Below, piece after piece: positions 34,965 to 45,177 of a stretch of DNA of 64,000 nucleotides. The position numbers and the translations under genes are program-made. Within the stretch, counting starts at the first letter, position 1; each line of letters starts with the position of its first letter. The notes beneath the pieces were generated by a model. That model was not told the DNA's origin. It did no database searches and saw only the letters and a list, made by a program, of their open reading frames with translations. The DNA is from Limnoperna fortunei (Eukaryota; Mollusca; Bivalvia; Mytilida; Modiolidae): positions 37,459,080-37,523,079 of the forward strand of contig OX104115.1 of NCBI GenBank assembly GCA_944474755.1. Reading direction: 5' to 3'.

Positions 34965-35275
34965 TTCCTAAAATTATACGAAACTTACCTTGGTTAAGTT
35001 GAAGTGTAATTGGGATTCTATGTAGTCATAGAATCACTGGAGGACTAAAATGAGATAGTGCTACGCATGTACAACCTTCAGTTTTCAAAACTAAATTTTT
35101 CCATTGTGGAAAATAAACAACGTAATAGCTACATGTATCAATAAATAATATTTATTGCAGATGGGTGGGAGGGAGGCATTTTAGTCCTCCAGTGATTCTA
35201 TGACTACGTAGAATCCCAATTACACTTCAACTTAACCAAGGTAAGTTTCGTATAATTTAAGGAATTCTATTACGT
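34965..35275. repeat. ~90-bp inverted repeat beside the DIRS-like element
   Basis: 34965-35053 (aaacttaccttggttaagtt ... ctggaggactaaaa) is almost exactly inverted at 35175-35275, with about 120 bp between. Each arm contains a small hairpin, attctatg-tagt-catagaat. The loop contains 35045-35082, which is an inverted copy of 39056-39093, the other end of the DIRS-like element. Confidence 0.85.
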
Positions 35276-35358
35276 CATTATCACTTCCGTTCTAAAATGA
35301 GACTTCAAAGCCTCACACAATGGAAAAATGTTTCTAATTAAGAGAACAGTAAAAGTTA

Positions 35359-37536
35359 TCAAGATTCCTTTTTCTTGAAAATACCATGGACAAACATGTC
35401 TTCTGTCACTATTGCTTTCTTGTAGAATTTAGCAAATGTTTTACTGTTGCTCCATCCTGCCTTGTCTAAAATCTTTTCCAAAGGAACAGAATTGGCTTTT
35501 GCTTTAGAAGTAACTGCAGCTCTTACGCTGTGAGCTCCAAACTTAGAAATGTCAATTCCTGATCTGAGTAAGACTACTATAATCCATCTAGCAATTGTGT
35601 CTTTTGTAACCTCTTTATATGGCTTCACATAACTTAATAACAGTTTCGATTTTGTGCCTCTGAATAAATGTGAACGTTTTAAATACTCTTTAAGAACAGT
35701 ATAAATACATAACCGTCTTTCAATGGGTGCAGAATTTCTTTTCCTGGCAAGTACAGGAGTTGATCTACTCTCGGTAGCAACAACGGAACGTCTACTAGCA
35801 TCTGCATTAAGGGGGGTAAACCACGGTTGAGTTGGCCAAAGAGGGATTATTATGATTCCTTTCGCTCTGTCCATTTGCAACTTCTGAACGCAAGAACTCA
35901 TCAGACTGAAAGGAGGAAATAAATAATTGAAAGTAAAATTTCCCCAATTCAACAATAAAGCATTCATGTGCGAAGCAAATGGATCTGGTTTCCATGAACA
36001 ATTACATTTAATCTGATTATTTAACCTTGATGCAAATAAATCAATACTTGGCTTACCAAATTTATCGATTATTGATTTAAAAATTTTTTCATTTAATTTC
36101 CATTCTAACTTTTCATCAAAATTTCTAGATTCATAATCAGCTTCATTTATTTTCCCTGGAATATGGGAACATGAGATCCAAATTCCATTTTTCATGCACC
36201 ATTTCCAAATTCTCTTGGCTAAAACATTGCAGTTTTCTGATTTGCAACCACCCATATTATTCACATATGCTACTGCTGTTGTGTTATCTGTTAATATCTT
36301 CACATGTTTGTTTTGAACCTCAGAGCAAAATGATCTCAATGAATACAAAATAGCCAGCATTTCTAGATAATTAATATGATTTTTTCTTTCATCTTTGGAC
36401 CATTGTCCACCTGTACTCTGGTCATCAAATGTACAACCCCATCCTTTAGTAGAAGCATCGGTTTGTAAAGTTATTTCTGGGTTTCCCCTAGAAATAAGTC
36501 TTTTTGCAGTTGATAAATTATCAATCCACCACAGTAAATCTTGTTTCATTTCATCTGAAACAATCATCAATGCATCAAAATTTCCTCTAGAAACTTTTAA
36601 CGCCTCAACTTTTCCTTTTTCTAAATTCCGATAGAACAGTCTACCATAATCAACTGCAGAAAAACTTGAAACAATAAGCCCAATTACTCTAGATACTTCT
36701 CTAATTGATGCTTTTTGGACATACCAAAGATTTTTACATTCTGTTAACAAAGTTTGTTGCTTATCTATTGGAAGAGTCACAATCATTTTCTCAGAATCTA
36801 TAAAATTACCTAGAAATGCTATCTGTTTTGTTGGCTGAAATACAGACTTATCTTCATGAATAATAAAACCTAGATTTTCTATCAAACCAACTGTATCTTG
36901 TAAATTTGTTTTACATTCTTCAATTGAGTCACCACAAAGCAAACTGTCATCAATACAACCAATATTAACATGACCCATGGTTCTTAATTTTGCATAAACA
37001 GGTTTCATTAATTTTGTGAACAATCTAGGTGCAGAAGCTAAACCATTAGGTAAACAGGTATATTGGAAAATTTTATCTCCCCATCTAAAACATAAGTATT
37101 TTTGATGGTCTTCTGAAATTGAAACACTATAATATGCATGACGTAAGTCAACAGATGTCATAAAGCAGTTTTCTTTAATTAATAAAACAGCTTTTTCAAA
37201 TGAATCCATTTTAAAATGATGGTAAACAATACTCTTATTTAGTTGTTTTAAGTTTAATATAATTCGATATTCACCATTTTTCTTTGGCCTTACAAAAATA
37301 GGTGAAATAAACATATCTTTTTTAAAAGAAACTTCCTTTATGACACCTTTTTGTAACATGTTTTGAACTTCATTATAAATTATGTGTGTTTCAACATCGT
37401 TAAACTGAATCCTGCCAGAAAATTTTTCTTGAACTGGCGGTAAACAATTAACAAATTCAAGATGACAGTGCTCCACAATATCCAAAATTTGTGGATCATT
37501 TGTCAACAATTTCCACTGAGAGATAAAATTTTTCAA
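35359..37536 (-). CDS. DIRS-like polyprotein: RT, RNase H, methyltransferase-like, partial tyrosine recombinase
   Basis: About 725 residues counted from 37536, where the codon is TTG. The frame is open further upstream, through CSFQAGRLKNF, and overlaps the gag end in the -1 frame, so no ATG start is visible and a frameshift or reinitiation is likely. RT occupies about 40-270, with Asp129 in SVDLRHAYYS and the IDD box near 194-197. RNase H is about 353-470: Asp360, Glu393, Asp417, Asp467. A DIRS methyltransferase-like region is about 495-575 (IDLFASRLNNQ, FPPFS, PLWPTQPWF). The recombinase end is about 610-710, with HSVR (669-672) and the nucleophile Tyr705 in AKFYKK. Directly after PWFTPL the sequence jumps to a short low-similarity linker, so most of the recombinase domain, including its first catalytic Arg, is missing. 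Confidence 0.92.
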   Translation of the reverse strand: MKNFISQWKLLTNDPQILDIVEHCHLEFVNCLPPVQEKFSGRIQFNDVETHIIYNEVQNMLQKGVIKEVSFKKDMFISPIFVRPKKNGEYRIILNLKQLNKSIVYHHFKMDSFEKAVLLIKENCFMTSVDLRHAYYSVSISEDHQKYLCFRWGDKIFQYTCLPNGLASAPRLFTKLMKPVYAKLRTMGHVNIGCIDDSLLCGDSIEECKTNLQDTVGLIENLGFIIHEDKSVFQPTKQIAFLGNFIDSEKMIVTLPIDKQQTLLTECKNLWYVQKASIREVSRVIGLIVSSFSAVDYGRLFYRNLEKGKVEALKVSRGNFDALMIVSDEMKQDLLWWIDNLSTAKRLISRGNPEITLQTDASTKGWGCTFDDQSTGGQWSKDERKNHINYLEMLAILYSLRSFCSEVQNKHVKILTDNTTAVAYVNNMGGCKSENCNVLAKRIWKWCMKNGIWISCSHIPGKINEADYESRNFDEKLEWKLNEKIFKSIIDKFGKPSIDLFASRLNNQIKCNCSWKPDPFASHMNALLLNWGNFTFNYLFPPFSLMSSCVQKLQMDRAKGIIIIPLWPTQPWFTPLNADASRRSVVATESRSTPVLARKRNSAPIERRLCIYTVLKEYLKRSHLFRGTKSKLLLSYVKPYKEVTKDTIARWIIVVLLRSGIDISKFGAHSVRAAVTSKAKANSVPLEKILDKAGWSNSKTFAKFYKKAIVTEDMFVHGIFKKKES

Positions 37537-37583
37537 TCTACCTGCTTGAAAACTACAACCAACCTCATTTCTTTTTCCCTTTT

Positions 37584-38809
37584 CTAATTGCTCTTGGCAC
37601 CGCCCCTCCTTGAGAGGTTTTTTGGCCCATTCTTGTCATCTCTATAAGACCGTAAAATCGTCGTGTTGTAATGGCTGTAGTTTCCTCTACCACGAGGTCT
37701 ACCTCTACCACCTCTGCTATATCGACCTCTATAAGTACCTCTATAAGTACAACCTCTACCACTTCTAATACGTCCCCCTAATTTGTTGCATGTTTCAATC
37801 TCTTTTGCCTTTTTGGAAACATCGTCACCAAATAAAAAGTTAGTAAATGGCAGAGCATGGGCACACAGGTGAACATAATCTAAACTTAGATCAGGTTTAA
37901 TCAAGTCTCTACGTATCATATTTATCTGACGGTTCCCGTGCCCCAAAAGAGCCAAAACATCGTTACAAGAATCAACAAATTCACCTATATCTTTATCTTT
38001 ACTCTGTGACTCTTTCTTAGCCATACTATCTACTACTTTAGCCAAAACAATTGCTGCTTTAATTAACGATTTCTCACAATTTTGCAATTTCTTATCATTA
38101 ATCTGTGTTGATGGTGACATAAGGTTCCATACAAGATGGTTTGTCTTAACCAAAGCCAGGCCTTCACAGTTTTCAGGTCTAGCAGTAGATTCATGTTTTA
38201 CAAGGTCTAAATATTGTTCATCATCCATGCCATTACGGAATAAATCGGTAATGTTCTCAGCCAAAGTTTCATCTATTTTCTTTGAACAAACCTCTTTAAT
38301 TTTAAATCTCTTTGACATGGAGGAAAACCTACTCTGACCATTTGCATTACCTCCATCATTATCATCTGCCTTTCTCTTATTAGGCTCATTACTATGAGAT
38401 GATTCAACTTCATCCTTATCATATTCTTGTTCATCATATATATACTCCTCTCCTTATTATAAAAATCATTTTCAATGTCATTCATTTTATTAGTTAGAGT
38501 GTCAATTCTACTATTTTGTTCCACCTGAGTATTTTGTATCTGAGTTAACATATTCAAAATTTGGTCATTCTGACTGCTATCTCTTCTAGTGGAAGGTTTA
38601 TCCTTATTAAGAGGGGAGTTTGAACCCTGTGAAGATTTTATCCTGGATGTACGAGTCTTAACAGAGGACTTCGTACTTTGTAGTTTTGACAGACTCTCGT
38701 CTTTGTCTGTTTTACTAACAACCTCGTTGTCTTCTAGCAAAAAATCTAACGATTCATCATCTTTTTGCTTATCGCTTGGTCTTTTTACAGATACCATTTT
38801 CTCTGCCAT
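37584..38809 (-). pseudogene. DIRS-like gag gene with one frameshift
   Basis: Two overlapping minus-strand frames (38809-38273 and 38318-37584) fit one protein broken near 38440-38460. The first reads MAEKMVSVKRPSDKQKDDES, continues with an acidic and serine-rich region and a coiled-coil-like block (IQNTQVEQNSRIDTLTNKMN), and loses sense after about FYNKER. From that point the second frame is coding-like (YIYDEQEYDKDEVESSHSNE) and continues through KIDETLAENITDLF to an arginine-glycine-rich nucleic-acid-binding tail (YRGRYSRGGRGRPRGRG). Restoring frame needs a single indel. It lies just upstream of, and overlaps, the polymerase frame. Confidence 0.85.
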
Positions 38810-39469
38810 GATTTCTCGTGCAAAATGACGATTTACGGCGGTTATATCAAATTTACGACATATGTTGTAAAATTGTCGTAAAATGTAAACAAAAATGTTA
38901 CCACGTAACTTTATTTTAATTATATCAATATTAAAGCCAACCTCGTTGACTATTTAATAAATATTGTCAAATAGATTAACAAGTGGCTGCTAATAAAAGG
39001 TTGTAAAATACAGCAAGTTCGAACCACGTCGGAACAGTTTGAAAGATGCAAGCACACTGAAGGTTGTACATGCGTAGCACTATCTCATTTTAGAACGGAA
39101 GTGATAATGACGTAATAGAATCAACAACATATGGCGGCAATCAATCCTGCAAAATCTATTAAGATGTTTCCAAGGAGTTGCGTCAACAAGAATGACGGAC
39201 AGACGAAGAGACGGAGACCATTACTCCGCAGTGTTGAAGCGGGGGACTATCAATGATGAACACTGCTTTATACAATTGCTGGAGCTTGGTTCCAAACACA
39301 TATTTTTCTGTCTATTGTATATTTCCTATCACGTTATATTTCAATACAAAAATAAGGTACATACATAGCCGCCAGACTCGAACACTTGGAATTTTTGTAG
39401 TATAGAACTAATGGTCTATCTCGGGATGCCTTCGATCAACTCTCTCCTTATCAGCATCTTCAGTATTGA

Positions 39470-40421
39470 ATCGTTATGTTGTCTTTTTTATGCTCCTTTT
39501 TTATTTCTAATGTACTTGTTTCGAAGTCCTCTTGTGTTGACTCATCTCTTTCTTTCCTATGTTGACTGCCAGATTGTAATCTGAACATCTTTTTCGGCGT
39601 AGACTTCTCAGGCGAGGTTGTTTTCTCCTTTCTGGACCACCTAATCCATCTTATTCATTGGCTGAGATCCTTGTGTTAACATTGTCACAGTGTGTCTTGT
39701 GGATGTTGGAGGAGTGTTTGAAGCTGCCTGTTTAGTTCTTTTTACTGGATCTGGTTTCTTTGTAGAATCCACTTCTAAAAGTTTACAGGCTCTGGTTGTT
39801 GTGGTATTCACTTGATAAGACAAAGATTTTAAGAATCATTTGTATCAATTACAATTCTATATGTAGATCTAAACTGTTTTCTACATTACATTTTTATGAA
39901 GCCATGAATATTCATGGACTTCTGCAGTCAAATTTCTAAGAAAGAAACATCAATGTCATGTACATGAACACTTCAAGATTGCGGATGCATCAAATCGATA
40001 TTTGATTTTGATGTTATTTTCACCTCTGTGAATACAATTTTTATGTCAATAAATCCTCCACATGCATTCATTTTTGAAAGATGCATTTTATTGTGATTAA
40101 ATTTCACTTCTAATCTAAAGTTATTTGTGAGTTGTATTATAGTTCATAACAGAAATTAATACAGAGAGATGCACATACTAAGTTTCTTTGAAATGTTCCA
40201 CTTTTTGTGAAGTGGATCTGTTTTCAACACTCTCAATATACATGTAGACCAAAAAAGTTACCTGTTGAAATAATTTGACATTCTTCATCTGAGGAACATT
40301 TTTTCCAGTCTTCATCTATTCCAAGCAACATTAAAACTTTCTCTTTGTACTCTTAGAAGACGTCATTGTCGTCTATCTCTGTACCACACTCTTCCAGAAC
40401 AACTTTTAGAACATCTTCCAT
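39470..40421 (-). pseudogene. Two-exon gene, decayed, unknown product
   Basis: Exon A (40421-40262) starts MEDVLKVVLEECGTEIDDND, an acidic helix-like region. It has an in-frame TAA at 40354-40356, then continues EYKEKVLMLLGIDEDWKKCS and SSDEECQIIST to a donor, cag|gtaact. Exon B (39810-39641) joins in phase (NTTTTRACKLLEVDSTKKP), is Pro/Ser/Thr/Lys-rich and hits a stop after MNKMD. In another frame, coding-like sequence resumes (PEKSTPKKMFRLQSGSQ...) to about 39470. One nonsense change and one frameshift suggest a dead copy of a nuclear-type or transposon-borne gene. I do not recognise the family. Confidence 0.5.
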
Positions 40422-41798
40422 TTCAAGTTGATAAGATTATGATTGAATAAAACGTACAAACACTCTGTAAAATTCCGAATATTTCATTGAATCAAAATAG
40501 ATTTTGGAAGTATAAACAAAACCTTTGACAAAAATGATCGTGAGGAATTTTATGAAATGGTCTGTTTATTGTGGGGAGAAAACAATTATCCAATTCTGTA
40601 AGATTGTCGACTAAATTTGTTATTATTTTTTAATTAGCGCAGCTCTTTTACTTTAAATTTAACTTGACTACATCATATATATCCAGAATCGCACGTGATA
40701 GGCCTATGTTCTTCTCTAAATTTCATGACCTCTTTAAAAACTTCCAAGGGAAATCCAGCTTTCGGGGTTAACCCCACTCTAAAAGCAGCACTTTCTTTTC
40801 AGAAAATCTGGGTTTATAGGTCAAGTAGTAAATGTGACACCAAACATACTAAACACCATTAGAACAGAGGGAATTATGACTAAAAAGTTTTTCAATATAT
40901 TCACCTTTCAGAAAAACTTTCATTCATTTTAATCCAGTTAGTAGTTTTTAATTTACACTTAGATAAACAGGACTATTTTATCTTTAAGTTAAGTTTGACT
41001 ATTTGTAGCCTAAATATATCTGACCAACACCCTAAAATTTCTTTGCATTCTATAAAACAGTTTTGGAGAATCGCATAAAAAGATTCAATGACTGCACACA
41101 TACTTAATCAGCACAAACTGTGTTTGCAGGTCAAGTAATGCATTATTTGCAATATATTAAATTTTCTAAGTTCAGATGTAAATTTCAATATATATCACAC
41201 ATTAACACTAAAGTATAACATACAGAAAAAACATACATTATATTTTTATCTAACAAATAAAAAAATCTGAAGTTTCAGGTTGGGAGACCAACCCCTCTTT
41301 TTCAAGAGGGCATATTAAATCTCTTATAGACCTTTAATATTTGCAACATTCCTACTAAACCATTTCATATATCTTGTTGCACAAAAAGATAGAATTGCAC
41401 CTCTACAAACAACAAAATTCCAAAGAGAACAATTTTAGCATGACTCTGTCCTATATATAGGTTGATAAAGGTTGATATTAATATACATTAACAACATTAC
41501 AGCAATAATTTAAAATGTCATATTTACCCTTTTGTTTTAGATCTTGTAGACTGAATGTGATTATCGATTTCTTTTTGGTCCTTCACAGTTCCAGATCCGT
41601 ACTGCTGGCATTTTGTTCACACTGGATAGAGACAGAAAAATCTGGAAATACTGCCATACTTTTTTTATTTGGTACATATTTTTTTAATATTTACAATTTA
41701 CAGATTATATTTTTTGAATAAAAACTGTATTGACATGTATTATTTATTCAAGCATTGCAAATCAACCCAATATCAACTATATACATGTCCATGTAATT
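40422..41798. other. Spacer, no supported gene
   Basis: AT-rich. The short plus frame at 41515 is not convincing. Confidence 0.4.
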
Positions 41799-41810
41799 CA
41801 TTTCACTTTG

Positions 41811-42075
41811 TTTGTTTGTTTGTTTGATGGTGTTTAACGTCATTTTCTGCAATTTTTCAGCTATATCACGGCGTCTAGTTTTTATTAGGAGAGGAAGCCG
41901 GAGTATCCGGAGAAAACCCCCGACCTGCGGTAGAAAAACTGGCAATCCTTGTCAATTAAGATTGGAGTCGAGTACACCCTGCCTGCAGTGAGAATCGAAC
42001 CCGCAATCTCAGTGTTGACAGACCACGTGATCAATAGTAGACGAACTACCTTGACCACTCGGCCACCGAGGCCCC
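41811..42075 (-). mobile_element. tRNA-headed SINE, copy 4 (best reference copy)
   Basis: A 265-bp element with a perfect 12-bp target duplication, catttcactttg, at 41799-41810 and 42076-42087. In minus orientation the A-box TGGCCGAGTGG is at 42065-42055 and the B-box GGTTCGATTC at 42001-41992. These are the RNA polymerase III internal promoter of a Leu/Ser-type tRNA head. A conserved body (ccggagaaaacccccgacct) and a tail of four CAAA/GTTT units follow. No protein is encoded. The body may be one of the shared central domains known in mollusc SINEs, but I cannot verify which. Confidence 0.95.
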
Positions 42076-42087
42076 CATTTCACTTTG

Positions 42088-43138
42088 TATATTCGTCTAG
42101 TGGGTACTTGCATGAGTATTAAGAAATGAAAACAAGCATCATTAAATTGAAAACAAAGAATCAATAGATTAAAGTACTGTAGGATCTTTTCTTTCCCACA
42201 TGTGCATACTGGTTTTATCCATGAAATACAAATATTTGCTAAAAACTAATTCATTAGGACACTCCAAATTAATTACCTGTTTATCGGTTGTGGCCTTATC
42301 ACAAAAGTACTTGAAAAATGAAATGTGTAAAGAGGGTTTTTAGATGTTGAGAGAACAACATGTTAATCTTCGTCTCCTGTGCCACTCAGGAGCAACTGTA
42401 TCATAAAAGCCTAGTTAGTACAAAGTCAAGTATAGGATGAAAGTTTAATAAAAATGATTGTATTATAAACCTTAGGTTGAATTTTACTGCTATCATAATC
42501 CGAAATTAGTTTTGTGATTTGTCGGATTAACAGCAGAATTCAGTCCTATTTCTCGTAATGTAGCAAATATAAAAATTTAACCGGTTTATTTCAACAATAT
42601 TCCAACATAATATTCATCTTTTGTACGTTATTAAAGCTTTAGACATTGCGAAACTAACGGGAAATGATCTTTATTGAAAAAAAAATTTCGTCTTTGAGGA
42701 TGCTCGTGGAAAATGCTGTGTTGATCATTTTTCCGTATATGAATAATGTGACCTACTTTTATTATAAAAGTGCTAATTTACCTACTAGAACAACCATTCC
42801 TCAATGTTTTTCAAGTGGTAAACGTAGTTGCAACGAGACACAAATGTCATTTTATACACAACGCACATCGAGTTATTTAAAAACGGCAATAACTATCATC
42901 ACGTATCAATAATGATCGATTTTGAACACAAAACCTATAAAAAAAATGATGACACTGTCAAAAGATATCAAGATCGACCACGTCTGATGGTATATGCAAC
43001 TTTTTTTGGACATCAAAGTGCCGGGAGTGATTCTTTTTGTTCTGCTACATTACGAGTAATGGGACTAAATTCGTACCCTCGCAAAAAAGTGATTATTAGT
43101 TCTATATATACCAATACAATTTTTACCAATATATTGCT
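42088..43138. other. Spacer, no supported gene
   Basis: Two overlapping plus-strand frames at 42664-43142 (82 and 104 residues) lack recognisable domains or splice context. Confidence 0.4.
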
Positions 43139-45177
43139 CTAAGTGCACAAATTTATGTATATGTATACACTGTCTAATATTCTTATGCACTTTTGACTCC
43201 AGAGTCCAGACCTTTTTTTCAACTCATCAAACTTAGATAAATTCTGTAAAATGACAGTTACTTGTTTAAAAAATGAATGAAAGAAGCAAAGCACAACCTG
43301 TTTGTAGCTAAGCCCATGCACCTGAATGTATCGTGTGACATATACAACAACATCACCATTTTGATGTACATCTTCCCCACATGCATCTGATAAAGACTTT
43401 AAAAGGCTAGGGTACAATTCTGTGAAGTCTAATTCATTTCTCTCTTTCACAATCATACAAGAATTTAGGATTTTTTTAACCATTTGACATATTTTGTTTG
43501 TGACATATATAAAGCTGGTGTTTTTTGCCATTGACAAAAGCAAATTCTTGAAACAGTGCCATTTTTTGTTTTGAAAAGCCCATGTTTTCCTTCATATCTC
43601 ATACATCAGAGATGTCTCAAATGACCAAAGTGCAACATTTGAAGAGCGAAATGAGCACAATAGTGCATTTTTGGGGTGACATTTTTTTCGGGAAAAGTCT
43701 TACAAACTCTTTGTGATCAGTCATTACAAGGTGAGTAACCATACCAACTGTGTCTGTGCTGCAAACTGGAGAGGTGCACAAGAAAATCAACTGTTAAAGT
43801 CTATGAAAATTGAGCCACTTCTCATCGTTTTCGTCAGTTTTTGGACCAATGACAAGAGGCAAAACCTCGCATAGACAAAGAACATACAGCTGCAGCAGTT
43901 TGCTTGAATGGAGCCAAACCCAATACGTTTTTCCTTTCAATTTGTTCTGGATTGTTGCCTAACTGAATTAGAATACTTGTACATGTAATACTTAAGTTAA
44001 AATTACCCTATTAAGAGTAAAGGCCTTTCTGTTGAAAATAAAATGAAACCGAATCAACTGTAGTTCAGTATGCATGATACCCTCCATAGGATCATGAGCT
44101 AGAGCTTGACATATATCAAATTCAGGAAGAATACTGACTGCCCAGTAATACCTTATATTTTGCTGAAATAAGCTTTTGCATGTTTGTCTTTCAAACATTT
44201 ATATGAATTGCACTTTTCTCTCTGTGTTTCAGAGCTTCTTAACATAAAATCTTCTCCATCCAAGGAACTATCTATGTCTGATTTTGAAACATGGCATGTT
44301 CGACAACACTTGTAAGGGAAAGATACACCCAATTTAAAACCTCCAAGACAATTTGAAGCTAGTGTGTCACCAGGAACATAAACAAGAGCACCTTCATTTT
44401 TTGATGTTTTCCATTGATAGTCATTTCAATGCCCCATTTGATAACTGTTTCACGTGTCACTCAGTAAAGAACTAATGCTAACTGTTTGACATCGTTGGTT
44501 TTAGCTATAGCAGTGAGTTGAATGGAGTTCAAACTTGACCGGAATTCATGAGGAATGTTGCAAATAGCAAAATAGAACACAGTGATTTTGTGTTTTTTTA
44601 CATGTGAACCAAGAAGGTTTACAATTTCTAAGTCATCTGTGTAAAGAACAATTTGCAAAGCTTGATGGTTTGTCTGGAAAGTGGATGTTATGAAAATAAT
44701 TCACCATCACAGAAATCCCTCATAAAACCATCTTGACTAAAATGGCCCTGATTGACAGAAATATTAATTTCAGGCATTTCAAGGAATAATATACCCAACC
44801 TTTTTCTTCCTTTGCGTTCTTTCATTTTCAGTTTTAGAAACTGTTCCTAAATGCACTTCTTCAGGGTCAGCAAGCCCAAGCTGCTCAGTGTAAACCTAGT
44901 TTCTTTCATAAGCTGTATTTACAAAGTTAAATGATTCTGACACTTCATTCAAAAAAGGCTCAATAATTGTGGTATTAATATGAGATTCCCTAACAAACAT
45001 GCCAAATATTTTGTATAACCAATTGTTCAGTTGTACCAACCAAATTGTCAACTGCATTTCTAGGTACATCGTGCTTGACCTCAAGTGATAGAGCAAACAC
45101 AGCCGAGTTTAATAATTGTGTGGTTATATTGTCTTGGAACATATTAGGACCAATTATCCCTAAGCACCAAAATAACT
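43139..45177 (-). pseudogene. Decayed C-terminal part of a large zinc-finger, transposon-like gene
   Basis: Minus-strand frames, with several stops and shifts, read LQIVLYTDDLEIVNLLGSHV, then KHKITVFYFAICNIPHEFRS, then VPGDTLASNCLGGFKLGV followed by a CRTCHVSKSD cysteine pair. Further on come PLVIGPKTDENDEKWLNFH and TVGMVTHLVMTDHKEF. I recognise this order (a DD-EI-NPLGS block, a DTLAS-LGGFK-GV-F-CR-C block, then a GDK-DDE-W-NF block) from an uncharacterised family abundant in fish and marine invertebrates that begins with C2H2 fingers. It is probably the other half of the gene starting at 46780, separated by the foldback element. Non-functional. Confidence 0.65.

Larger units (their letters stand above)
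35264..39121 (-). mobile_element. DIRS-like tyrosine-recombinase retrotransposon
   Basis: Exact 39-bp inverted ends (35264-35302 and 39083-39121; attctattacgtcattatca at the outside) enclose, on the minus strand, a gag-like region, then RT, RNase H, a methyltransferase-like domain and the C-terminal part of a tyrosine recombinase. This order is diagnostic of DIRS1-type elements, which use a recombinase rather than an integrase and make no target duplication; none is seen here. The gag frameshift and the recombinase deletion make this copy defective. Confidence 0.92.

Noticed and set aside
37565..37762. Minus-strand 65-residue frame, valine-rich
   Set aside because: Shadow of the gag-like arginine-glycine repeat in another frame.
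39131..39256. 41-codon frame starting MAAINPAKSIKMFPRSC, 10 bp beyond the DIRS-like end
   Set aside because: Too short to support alone; no donor or second exon found. It may be a first exon disrupted by the insertion but evidence is lacking.
41992..42065. Possible functional tRNA gene (A- and B-box present)
   Set aside because: The same sequence recurs many times fused to a common body and tail, with target duplications; it is the head of a SINE.
42828..43142. 104-residue plus-strand open frame
   Set aside because: No recognisable motif; adjacent overlapping frame equally long; no promoter or splice evidence.
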